From NCBI GenBank assembly GCA_905250125.1, contig CAJNOL010000746.1:1-64000 (forward strand): a stretch of DNA of 64,000 bases, written 5' to 3'. The translations under genes were made by a program, and so were the position numbers. The DNA comes from Rotaria sordida. Its lineage: Eukaryota > Rotifera > Eurotatoria > Philodinida > Philodinidae. Below the pieces are notes generated by a model, which searched no databases, was not told the origin of the DNA, and saw nothing but the letters and a program-made list of their open reading frames with translations. This document shows, piece by piece, positions 33,491 to 44,167 of the stretch; position 1 is the stretch's first letter, and each line of letters begins with the position of its first letter.

Positions 33491-34110
33491 CTGTATTGGT
33501 GACTGGGAATATAGATTCATTTTGGTGTCATTGTCGGCATGTGTTCGATTGTTTATTGATATACCAAAATTTTGACTGGCAATTTGTTTGGCAGATTTAT
33601 TCTGGGGAGAGACATCTCTCATATATTCCTTCTTTCCTTCCTCCTTCCCTCCAATCACAGCAACCTGGTATTTATCTTGATGATAACGCGCAGCTAACAT
33701 AGTTGACATCTATTTACACAAAGAGAAAATATGAATAATCAAAGATTTTAAGAATATAATAACCGGGAAAGTAATGTCTTGAGAATTGGCAGACTGATTT
33801 TTTGTCGGATGGATTTTATTTTTGGGTGATCGAGTGGTTACATGGATAACAGAACGAGATCGCATATCTTTTGTCAATTCATGATGATACTAGATTGAAT
33901 GACTCGTAAGAAAATAAACAGAAATTGCAATGGTGAGTTACGCACTTGATGAGAAAGTTTGCGGACAGATGGTACTGATAGCGGAGGATAACGTGAAATA
34001 TTGTGCGGATCTATAAGTATAGTTAACACTACTGGATAAGAATGATTACCCTGTATTTTACTATGTTTATCGACTTGATCTTGATTGTAGTGTGCGATTG
34101 TGTTCGACAT
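33491..34110 (-). CDS. Unrecognised three-exon gene
   Basis: ATG at 34110. Exons 33946-34110 (55 codons), 33764-33889 (42 codons) and 33491-33709 (73 codons) are all phase 0, joined by short GT-AG introns. The spliced product begins MSNTIAHYNQDQVDKHSKIQ, continues SYPVVLTILIDPHNISRYPP, HELTKDMRSRSVIHVTTRSP and YQVAVIGGKEEGKKEYMRD, and ends NNRTHADNDTKMNLYSQSPI. It is polar, basic and largely disordered, without signal peptide or membrane helix. A GT donor follows the third exon; reading through instead reaches a stop at 33374. Further 3' exons may have been displaced by the foldback element at 32739-33335. No family is recognised. Confidence 0.65.
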
Positions 34111-36172
34111 GAAAATGAGCGTTTGTAGTTCACTTCACTGATGCATCGTCGTATTATATATTGCAGACAGGAGAAAAAGAATTAGTAGATAAATATGCAT
34201 GTTGTAGACTTCTTCAGAATGAGCAGATGTATATTATACAAAGGCTTCTTGCATATAGAGATGAAGCACTCAGATTTCATCAAATAAATTTTCTAATGAA
34301 AAAAATTGACTTGAGATATTTTTCTTTTTTTACATCTAATACAAAGCCAAGAATTTCATATACATAAAATTGCTGCACAAGCGAGAGTTAATTGAAAATG
34401 TCACTCACTCCTCCCTCCCCCCCCCTCTTTTCTTGAAATCTCACTGACAATACTCAGATTTTTTTTTAGTTTTGTATGCAACACGCAAAGAAAAGTTGTA
34501 AGCTTCGTAGCACCTACAAATCACTGGTGTTTGAATCATGTGTGACTTGTTGTAGAAGACCTGTAGGTGATAATTGGAATCATATGATAGTATATTTGAA
34601 TAGGAAGGAGCCAAGTCAGTCTATGGTTTTTTCGATTTAAAATTGAAATCGAGAATACAGATTCACAAATAGTTTCCAATAGTAGGATAGAATCAATGGA
34701 ACTTTCTTTCAATTGAGATATGGAAGTATTTTATTTCTCAATGCAAATATTGTGATTAAACTCAATGATGTCAAACGAGCTTGAACATTAGTATACTGTG
34801 ATGATATTCTTTGAGAATCAATCAGAAATCCATCGCACAGATGATTCATTGTCGCTCATTTCGACCTCAGTTTATTTGTTGTATAAAGCAAAAAGAAAAA
34901 ATAATTAAATCGAAAGAAGCGCTTCCTTTTGGCTTCTTATTCAATGCAACACACAAGTAAATCTTTGGAATAATAAATAAGTGTGAATATCAATAATAAA
35001 ATATAGAATTATATTGAAATTGAATTGAGTATGAAATAATAAGGTCTAGGGAAGAAATTGAACAAACGAAAAAACTAGTTTTACCAGTTTTGGGCTCTTT
35101 ACTAGACTAACATCTCAGCTAATAGCGTATAGGGAAAGCCAGAATTCTCACATCTGAGATGTAAATAGAGCTAAGCTCTTAGCAGAATATTCGACAATAT
35201 TTTTCGATCTACACTCTCGTTTATTTTTAGTTCAAACTTCGAAACATACACTAACGCAAAATGAGTACCATCAATTGCTAAAAATCAGATTACGAGAATC
35301 TTTTTAGTATTACTCTATATCAAAATTCCATATCAACAAATTGAATTTTAAGTTTTACAATCTTTGGTTTATTTTATTTCATAGATTTCTTTTTCTGCAA
35401 ATTCAATTCATTTTCAATTCAACTCTACGGTTTATTGTTGTAATCAAAGATTGTTCGTTATTCCGAAGATTGAATCGTATGTTACATTGGATAAGAAGCC
35501 AAAAAAGAAGCATGTCTTTCAATTTCATTATTTTTTCATTTTGCTTTTGTGTGATGAATTTGTTTGCTCTGAATAGACCAGCAATGAAATGCGTTGCAAC
35601 GAATTATTGTGCGTCTAATTGATCTAACAATGTTTTTTCTAGGTTCTGAAAGAAAAGACTCTTCTGTAGTTTTTGTGATTTATGACCTGGATATCTGAGA
35701 ATTATACTCATAAATAACCTTCAAAACTACGCAGACCACTTCAATATTTTTCGTCCCTATCAACTTCTCTTCATCAAAGTCTGATTGTTTTCAACTGGAA
35801 CTCAATTTTAGAGAAAAAGATCACAAATAGCTTTTCCAAACAGTGGAGATAACAAAATTTAGATAACACAATTCATTTCGCTACATGTAAGAGAAGAAGA
35901 GAATATTGATATATATAACAGATGTCTACCAATGCGTGGACTATGAGTGACGAAGGTATACTAATTAGTATAAATCCTCTAGTTCCTCTTTTATTGGGAT
36001 GAGAGGACTACGGGGACTTAGAAAAAAGAACATATATTCAGTAGTATACATCTTACAGTCTCCCTTTTACTGTGATGGAGCAACTAGAGAAACTATAAGA
36101 ACGTATCCTATAATTTTTCTAAATCTCCCATTTCAACAAAAGGAAGCCTGCAGGATATATACAAAGGAAAAT
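34111..36172. other. Intergenic, contains one foldback element
   Basis: AT-rich. A short pyrimidine run (ctccctcccccccccctc) lies near 34410. The foldback element at 34885-35548 is listed separately. No supported gene. Confidence 0.5.
34885..35548. mobile_element. Foldback element, about 75-110 bp arms
   Basis: The left arm (about 34885-34990, with ggcttcttattcaatgcaac) and right arm (about 35440-35548, with gttacattggataagaagcc) are inverted copies. Similarity continues inward through aaatctttggaataa against ttattccgaagattg. There is no coding content. Confidence 0.7.
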
Positions 36173-36221
36173 AGGGTGTGGGTGTGGGAGAAATGAAAGT
36201 CCACCCCCACCCCCACACCCA
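36173..36221. repeat. Telomere-like inverted tract
   Basis: 'ggtgtgggtgtggga' is followed after about 14 nt by 'tccacccccacccccacaccc'-type C-rich sequence, in G-then-C order. Confidence 0.75.
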
Positions 36222-36566
36222 TCAGTAATATAACCATTAAATTAAACACATGTAATGTCAATATTTCAGAATTGACTAAGGTTTATCATAGGATATGTGA
36301 CTTCACAAAATCAAAATATAGTTTCTTAATGGTAAGGGCACAAATACGCACAGCACACATCCTATACGAGAGGGTTAGGATGAAGATACGTATTTGATGT
36401 GAAGTATGGAAATTTCGGATTGATCCTGATAGATATTGATCGATATTGACAAGCTCTGGCAGATCCTAATGGATGATGGAAAGTTTTTGGACAAAATGTT
36501 TGTTCGTTTTTGACCTGTTAAAAAGTGGTGTGGGGACCAATTGAATTCCTCCTGTCGTTTTTTTTT

Positions 36567-36613
36567 GTGGGGCGTGGGTGTGAGTATAGGTGTGAGTGTG
36601 GGTGTGGGTGTGG
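36567..36613. repeat. G-rich telomere-like tract, single orientation
   Basis: Units gtgggtgtgagtataggtgt, then gagtgtgggtgtgggtgtgg. There is no opposing C-rich arm within 200 bp to the right. It lies at the 3' end of the pseudogene on the minus strand. Confidence 0.7.
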
Positions 36614-37643
36614 AAGACAGGAAGATTGACACGCACATCCTGATGTTGCTGAGGTTGAGTAGGAGAATGATGATGACCATGATCATGATGAACATGACGA
36701 TGTCTTATAATTTCATCAGTGGAATCGTTATCCATTGTTTTGGAATGATGTTTTGGTAGACGTATTGAAGTGTCAGAAGTTATAGTTAGACTATTTGAAT
36801 CTTGCAATGGTTTCTCCGTCATAGATTGAACAGAATGATCATCCCAATCATTTTCAGTCTTAAATTTGTGACGTTATTGTGAATTTCGTTGTCTAATTGA
36901 TCGATCCAAATGTGCTATACTATCAGCATCTTTCACAGGTGTGTATTGTTTGGGCAGTGATGTTTGTTGTTTATAATTTTCATGCGATATTGGAGGTGAT
37001 GATGATGATACTTTCTCAACTGTTTCATAACGTTGCCGAGCTGAATTATTTTTCGTGATAGATATATCATGGTTATTATGATGAGATTTTCGATGACGTC
37101 GATGTGTTGTTGTTGGTGACTTCCTTCATAGAGATTCGTGAGCATTTTGTGAAGGATCAATTGCATCGTAAGGTATTGGTTGACCATCAGTAGTTTGACA
37201 ATGATGCATGTTCCCATCAGGAGTTTTCAGCTTATAATAATGCCAATAATGATAATAGTTCTCATGCATTGCATGTGGTTTTGTTTCAGGTAATGGAACA
37301 AGATTTCCTTGACCCGGTGGTACTTTACGAAAAGTTTGTTTTCTTTTTTTTCTTCCCTTCGTGCATTATTAAATTGAGTTGCAAATGGTATACCTTTTTC
37401 TGGTAAATCATTATAAAGATCTCGAAGAGTATGAGGTTCCTTTTGTGGTAGATTAGTGCGTGGTGAGAGTGATGTTAATAAATGTTTATTATTTGGAATA
37501 GATAGTAGGTTATTTTCACGTAATGATACAATAGAAGATTGTTCTTATATATAAGTATTTTGATCATCATTAAATACTGGTTTTTCACTGGACTTTAGTG
37601 CATCCCAATTAGTTAAATGTTCTTCTTTTAACGGGTATGTCAT
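36614..37643 (-). pseudogene. Pseudogene with three in-frame stops and one frameshift
   Basis: The minus strand from ATG 37643 reads MTYPLKEEHLTNWDALKSSE onward for about 340 codons, a hydrophilic His/Ser/Pro-rich protein (KEPHTLRDLYNDLPEKGIPF, YYHYWHYYKLKTPDG, MHHCQTTDGQPIPYDAIDPS, HHDHGHHHSPTQPQQHQD). It is interrupted by TAA after NTYI, TGA after HESL, TAA after RQRNSQ, and a frameshift in an A-run near 37340-37350 (EEKK). It then runs into the telomere-like tract, giving a spurious His-Thr repeat. The remaining frame is well kept, so the decay is recent. It may be a cytoplasmic tail or a disordered regulator; no family is recognised. Rotifers use the standard code, so reassigned stops are unlikely. 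Confidence 0.65.
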
Positions 37644-38352
37644 AGGTTTTATTGTTAAGTAAAAACGATGAATAAAAGAATACTCTTCCTTGAATCAACC
37701 CGATTTTTTTTGAGTAGAATAAATCAGCATCAACAGCATATGTCGATAGACGATGCATACAAAACGTTATTTAGACTAATAGAACGTTAAATACAAACAG
37801 TTGTTAAATCAACATGACCATAGTATCATACTCAAAAACACAAAATGAAAGCTGATTGTAGTTAAGATTTAGAAGAAAAGAAGTGAATTCATAGAAGTTT
37901 ACATCGAGATTTGATAGAGCTGCATCGTAATACATATATTTAACAAGTTTAATGGAGTTTTTCATGTTTGCTCTAAATTTTGTTTGAATAACTTATCCAA
38001 CTTTTTTTGCACAAGTGAATGATACATAAATTATCGAACAACTCTTCATATAATTTTAGAATCTTTTCATCAGTACTTTTGGATATAGATAAAGTTTATC
38101 ATAGCAAACAAGAAAAAGAAAGACAAGTATAACTACTTGCGATAGATTAAAAGCGTAGATTTTTTTTTCTTTCCTTACTGTGCATCACATGAAACGTGTG
38201 TAGCTATTCTTTTGTTGTTATTTTGAAGCGATACAAGTAAGATCATGTTCTATTTAATGTTGGTTTCTTGCCAATCATTTTACTATACAATATCCACGTA
38301 TTTAAAGCTTTTAGTTCATATTTTTTTTCCTTGTAGGTCGAAACCAAAAATA
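37644..38352. other. Intergenic
   Basis: Flanks of a minus-strand pseudogene and a plus-strand gene. A possible 5' UTR intron (donor near 38229, acceptor ttccttgtag near 38337) precedes the decarboxylase-family gene. Confidence 0.4.
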
Positions 38353-38889
38353 ATGTCGGAAGAAGACAATAATTGTCAAGTACGATTACCATTAAAAGAT
38401 ATTCCTTTTGAACTTCAACAAAAAATTATTGATCTTGATGGAAGACCTGATCTTAACCTTTATAAAGTCTTAGCAAATAATCCAACGCTTCTTCGATCTT
38501 GGATTGATTTTGCTTATTCATTGCGACGTAATTGTACAACATCACGGCAACTTCGTGAATTAATGATTCTTCGAAGTGCCCAACTTTTTAATTCACAATA
38601 TGAATGGTTTCAACATGAACAAATGGCAAAACAATGTGGTATATCAATAGAAAAGATTGATTCAATAAAAGAATGGCAAAAAAGCTCTCTTTTTGATGAA
38701 AAAGAAAAAGTGGTACTTGAATTAATGGAATCATTAATTCAAAATGGAGGTACGATCAGTGAAGAATTGGATAAAGAATTAAAAAAATATTTTACAGAAG
38801 CTGAATATTTAGAATTAATTTTGACAGGAAGTTTCTATATTATGGTACCAACAGTGTTAAAAGCATTACAAATTCCAATTGAAAACTAA
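38353..38889 (+). CDS. Carboxymuconolactone decarboxylase (AhpD-like) family protein
   Basis: 178 aa, intronless coding region from ATG 38353 (MSEEDNNCQVRLPLKDIPFE). An upstream in-frame extension exists, but it looks like a 5' intron ending in ttccttgtag. The central block RELMILRSAQLF, YEWFQHEQMAKQCGIS and the helix EKVVLELMESL match the family signature 'RE..iLr.a.l.....YEw.qHe.ia...G', and the C-terminal helices (LELILTGSFYIMVPTVLKAL) complete the all-helical CMD fold. There is no CxxC, so it is not a thiol peroxidase of the AhpD type. Members of this branch are mostly bacterial with unknown substrates. A bacterial-like, intronless gene in a bdelloid suggests horizontal acquisition (inference). 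Confidence 0.85.
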   Translation: MSEEDNNCQVRLPLKDIPFELQQKIIDLDGRPDLNLYKVLANNPTLLRSWIDFAYSLRRNCTTSRQLRELMILRSAQLFNSQYEWFQHEQMAKQCGISIEKIDSIKEWQKSSLFDEKEKVVLELMESLIQNGGTISEELDKELKKYFTEAEYLELILTGSFYIMVPTVLKALQIPIEN

Positions 38890-39430
38890 TATTTTACTTT
38901 GTTGCTTCCATTTGAATTATGATTATAACAAGCTTTTATGGCACAGTTTGATTGATGTTCATGATTGTTTATTCTATATAAAAGACATCTATTGTCAACT
39001 TCACATCGTCAATTTATAATAATTAAAAACGAATTAGCAGAAATGTTTTTTTTTTCATTATCTACTGATGCCACACAATTTGTAATTGATAACTGAAAAT
39101 CATACATTCTCACGAAAACCATTGTTAAGAAAGACTTCTTCGCAATAAACTCTACCCTATATGACGTTCTCAATAGGAATTAACAAAATGCAAATCTAAG
39201 ACAATTCATTTCACTATATTATATTTCTGTTTTGAAGCTTAAGAACATCAAATGAATTGTGGATATACTAAGATATTCAGAACTTCAGTTTGAGATCATT
39301 TTAGGATCGTACAACATCGTGGTAAATGGTCTTTCTCACGATAATCTAAAAAACTAAAGAAATACAATTGGATTATATATACATCAATCAACAGTGTGGA
39401 TAATTCTAAATAAAACGTCTTGTACCAAGT

Positions 39431-39475
39431 GAGGGCATGGATATGAGTTCAAAGAAGAGAAACAGCCACACCCTC
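39431..39475. repeat. Weak telomere-like inverted pair
   Basis: 'gagggcatggatatgag' is followed after about 17 nt by 'cagccacaccctc', in G-then-C order, degenerate. Confidence 0.4.
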
Positions 39476-40203
39476 AAAAATAAACTATTGAACAATTACT
39501 TTTATTGATTTCAACTTTCGTCAAGATGAATATGTGATCACTTATAAATTAATGGAATGTATGAATCAAACTATCACCTAATTCCTAATAAAAATAAATT
39601 AGTTAGAATAGTCATTCAACAAAAAAAAAACATAATGAAATTCAACGACACAATAATCAAATAAGATTGCAAATAGATGCGAAAACATTTTGTAGCAATA
39701 AACTAATCCTATCAATCTACGACTGGTATACGAAATTTCAAATTTTGGTAAACGATAGAGTCCATAGTAAAAAAAAGAACGTCTTTAGAAGAGCATTCGA
39801 CGTAGTATTGACTAATAGTTTTTGATTATATTAATTGGAAAAAAAATTAAAAGAAGAATTGGAAGACAATGACAATTACCGTTTATATTTATTAATGATT
39901 AATAGAGTTAAGATTTTGTATTCTGCTTTTTAAAGGAATCATATTTCTCTCAGAGTCTGAGCAATAAACTTTGTTGTTAATTTCAGCCATTTTTTCAAAT
40001 ATATTTCTTCAATAGTCAGACGAGAAAGTTTCTAAACTTTCACAGAGGCCTGCACTTATCTTCAAATAGTTGCAGGAGGCGAACCTTTGACTGCCGCCCA
40101 GGCAGATAAACTTTTGAAAAAACGTGTTTAAACGTACAGGAATTGGCCTAAAATCAACAAAAGGTGAACGTTTTTGGCTCACACTTGAGGTTTCCGACTG
40201 TGA

Positions 40204-40263
40204 AGGTGTGAGTGTGGCTGTGGCTGTGGACGTCATTCAAGGTAAGATACACACCCACACCCT
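40204..40263. repeat. Telomere-like inverted tract
   Basis: 'aggtgtgagtgtggctgtgg' plus 'ctgtgg', a spacer of about 20 nt, then 'tacacacccacaccc', in G-then-C order. Confidence 0.75.
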
Positions 40264-40298
40264 GGATTCCTTACTTTCCTTGTGATATTTGACTGAAC

Positions 40299-40396
40299 AA
40301 GATGCTTGAAAAGCCTTAGAATTCTTGGATTCTCTAGCTTCTTCACAATGTTCCACGCAGTAAGATGCCTAGAAAAGCTTGGAATTCTTCGATTCT
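40299..40396. repeat. Direct duplication, about 36 bp units
   Basis: 'aagatgcttgaaaagccttag' at about 40299 and 'aagatgcctagaaaagcttgg' at about 40361, each followed by gaattctt(g/c)gattct. The duplication lies between two telomere-like tracts, each preceded or followed by similar ttccttgtga sequence. Confidence 0.6.
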
Positions 40397-40410
40397 TTTC
40401 CTTCCTTGTG

Positions 40411-40514
40411 AGGATGTGGGTGTGGATGAGTGTGAGTGTGTGTGTCGGATTTGAATATGAGTGTTGGTGAAGAGAGAACTGACACGCACAATCTCACACC
40501 CACATCCACACCCT
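40411..40514. repeat. Telomere-like inverted tract
   Basis: 'aggatgtgggtgtggatgag' plus 'tgtgagtgtgtgtgt', a spacer containing gagtgttggtga, then 'gacacgcacaatctcacacc' and 'cacatccacaccc', in G-then-C order. Confidence 0.8.
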
Positions 40515-43500
40515 TCAATCGCCGTCCCGTGGGCAGAACATAATGTCATTTTCTAACAGCCGCCACTGCCGATCAACTCATCGACTTACACCTCTAGTTA
40601 CAGCCTCTAATAAAAATGTCAATAAAGCTATTTCTATGATTAGTAATACTTGAACATATACAATATTTGAGAAAAAAAACCTCATATCTTGCAAAATTCA
40701 GTTGTATTCTAATTAATATGATGACAATATGTGTTGTATGGACCGCTTGTTTTTCCTAACGATTGAATTGAATTGCTTTCGAAATACAATGACATTTCTT
40801 TCAGACAGATATAATCAATACATTTTCATTCGTTTGAAGCAGTCGTATTGCCTAAACTTTGAAAATTTCTTTCATTGGTAAAATAAAAATACAAAGAAAG
40901 ACTTTATAAGAATTCAATAATTTGATAACGTAAAAAGAACCATCTAAAATAACAATACTTGTCGTACAAGTTTATTCATTTCTTTCTGTAAACATTTTTT
41001 TTTTATCAAGAAGATATTTTAAAATATCTATTCACATTAATTTTCATTATTGTCAAAAAGTTTCGTGAATTTTACTACTCGTTTTATTTATTACATTTCA
41101 CATCGGTACAACTAACATTCATAACATCACGCTTTCATCTTCACAAAGACCTTCAATTTAAATGGCAACAGGCAATGTACATTATTTATTTCATAATAAA
41201 AGAAAAAGTATGTACAACCAGCACAAGTTATGAATCTGAAGAGGAGAAAATTCCTATATATAATGAAAGAACAGTTTGACAATCAGAACATACCAATCGA
41301 TTATCTTATATTGAACTACATCAAAAAGCTCTAGCGCTACGAAAAACAAGTAAGAAAAAGTTGTAGGATAATACACAATCGTAAACAATATAGTGAATAC
41401 ATTCTGTAATATGAAAGTAGTACCATAGAACAATCAAAATACATTATACTGGGAAAGGTAACATTATATCAATATAATTTTGTTTTCTTCACAGGCGACA
41501 GATTTTTTTTTCTTATGTAATATGATTAGATTCTTTGCAAATTTAGCGTTAAAAAAATAAAAACGAACTATTATTCTTATTCCTACATAGTCTATGAAAC
41601 TCTATAAAATGCAATCAATACCGAGGTATAGAAATAAGAGTTGTTTTTTTTTACATTATTATTTCATGTTATTACTACTTGAAGTGATCAATTGATAAAA
41701 AAAAAAATTACTATAGCTTCACTTGCAAAACATTGATTGACGATGTATTCATTCTTTTTTGTTACATGAGTAATCAAGTTGCTTATGGGATAAATATTAC
41801 AGTTATGGGTAAAAAAATATATTTGATGTGACAGTATTCTCATTGTAGACATCGATCGCAGCTGGCACTGCATGTCGTCTGGAATGATTATATATTTGCA
41901 TGGTTATTGTGAAAATTATGATTTATTAAGAAATAAAAAAAATATTTTTCTATGTGCCAGATTATTGTCCAATTTAAAGTATAGTATTACGCATTTATTT
42001 AAGACAAATAAAGACATTATTTGTCAAAGTTAATAATAGTCGATTAGTTACACAAGAATATTAATAACATTATAAACCCAATAGATGAAGATCTTTTAGG
42101 GGTCGACGTGACATTCACAATTATGATCATTGCTAATTTTTCTTAAAAGTTCGTGATTGTAACCGTGATTGGACTTCGATCACATTTATTGAAATAGTCA
42201 CACATATTGTATTTCTGTTAACTGGTTAGTTATTCCACTATAGAAATGATCTCGTTCTTTTTTTGTATAGATTCAGTATCTGTAACTATTTTTCTATACA
42301 ATAAGTGATATGTATGATACTTCTTGTTCTATTTCGAGATATCAACAGGAATATCTTTGTTAGAAATAAATTTTGTTTTTCTTCTCTTTCGCTTCAATAC
42401 ATTCTTATCGATATATTGGATTTTTGCCAATAAAATACACATACTGTATATGTAAAGAAATTCTAACAAACTAAAACTAATTTTCATGACGAAAACTCAA
42501 CGCGTCCAAACTTTTCGGACTCAATTCGTGACTAAAAAGGTTTGGTCACATCATAACCATCATAGGATAGAGTTGTAAGGATGTAAATTTTTTTTTTTCA
42601 TTAGATATAAACAAATATATTTATTTTAAAGAGTACCAACCAATCTTCAGACAAAAAAATATTTTGTTTTTTGTAATCAAAAACTAAAATTCACTAAATT
42701 CAAAGATTCGATTTGAAAATTTTATACAGGTTATATTAGGTACGGTTAATATCATTAATGTCATGACGAAATAAATTTAATCGATTGTCAAATATTTATA
42801 TTTATATACCGTTTAAGCTTAATGGACATAATAGAATAATACGCAAAACGATTGATACGTTTTTTTTTATAGGTTACTGACAAATCTCTATTTCAATTGA
42901 AAGAGGAAGTTATTCTGATTGTATTCGACGGAACTTATTTATGTACATGACGTCAGATATTTTATTTTTCTTTGAATCGAAAAATATCTTTATTATTCTT
43001 TGATAACCTATTAGTAAAAAATGATACAATATTACTTAATATGAGAGAAACATTCAGATGTTACAAGTGCTAATAAAAGTGTCATTTTTTTATATTGATT
43101 TATGTGTTATATAGAAAGATTAAAGACCAATAATCAGCGACATCCCATGGGACTTAATTTATGAATGGTTAGTAGATAAAATGAGTCATTGAACAACTAT
43201 CTTAACACCATGGAATCGACATCCGATAACAACCTGAAAAACAAGTAACAAAGCATGAAATTTAATCATAATATTAGAATTTTTGTGATTGTGTAAAATC
43301 AATATCTATTGATGTAAAAAATATTTTTCAAATAAAAATACAATTTATTTCTATGTTATTCAATCTGATATGTCATCTGTGATTTATTTTTATTTATTTA
43401 TTTTTTACTCATATAGTATTTGTTTAAATTTACCTTTTTTGTTTTTTTGAAACTCCTTTTCTTTTTGAAGAGATATGTATTTAGCATGTGAATTGTTTCG

Positions 43501-44167
43501 TTTTTGCGTCAATCAGAGCAATAATAAACGAACTGACATTCTATCATTGGATCAATTTCAGTATGTAAATTAACTTGCCGATTTCTCCCCATTCTGTCCT
43601 TCCCAAACATTTCTCTTATTTTATACGCTATTCCAGTATGTGGGTCTGTGTGCGTATGTGTTGATTTGTCGATAAGTACTCGATCGTAATGTTTTTTTCT
43701 TTTCATTCTTTTCTTTCATACTTGCAGGTAAGCAGCAAGAATAAAAAAAAAAAAAAGAAGAAAGAAAAATGATGATTTAGGTCAAGGCTCGTTTATTAGT
43801 TAATAACGGTATCAAAAAAAAAAAGTCAGTTTTGGATTTTTTTTTTGTAAAAACTCGACTATAACTTACGATAGATTTTTCGACACAGAAAAATTTTAGT
43901 TGATGTTCGTACAAGTTTTTATCAGGGAGAGAAACAAACTCGTTCTTTTTCTTTTCTTCCTCTTTTCTCTATCATTGTCGTCAGAGGCTCTAGTACCAAT
44001 ACGACAAATAAACGCCTACATAGAATGAAGGAAGTTCTATTCAAGAAGGAAGAGAAGCTATATATGAGTCATGTATGTAATGCTACCAGAGAAATATGAA
44101 TAACATTATTGTTAATCTATATATAATAAATAGAATTTATGTTGTTTCTAGATAATCGATTAATCAA

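Larger units (their letters stand above)
38890..44167. other. Intergenic, with three telomere-like tracts
   Basis: No supported gene in 5.3 kb. Contents: a weak pair at 39431-39475, tracts at 40204-40263 and 40411-40514, and a duplicated block of about 36 bp between them. The rest is AT-rich and probably includes the promoter and 5' UTR of the F-BAR gene; a splice-donor-like GCAG/GTAAGC at 43729 could mark a non-coding exon. Confidence 0.5.

Noticed and set aside
36614-37643. Stop-codon reassignment to explain the three in-frame stops
   Set aside because: Stops include both TAA and TGA, neighbouring genes use them as normal ends, and a frameshift is also present.
40009-40549. Minus-strand frames across telomere-like tracts
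   Set aside because: They are simple-repeat translations (Thr/His/Ser runs) without coding context.
43637-43665. TG-rich stretch as another telomere-like tract
   Set aside because: Only gtgggtctgtgtgcg with no repeated TGTGGG unit or C-rich arm.
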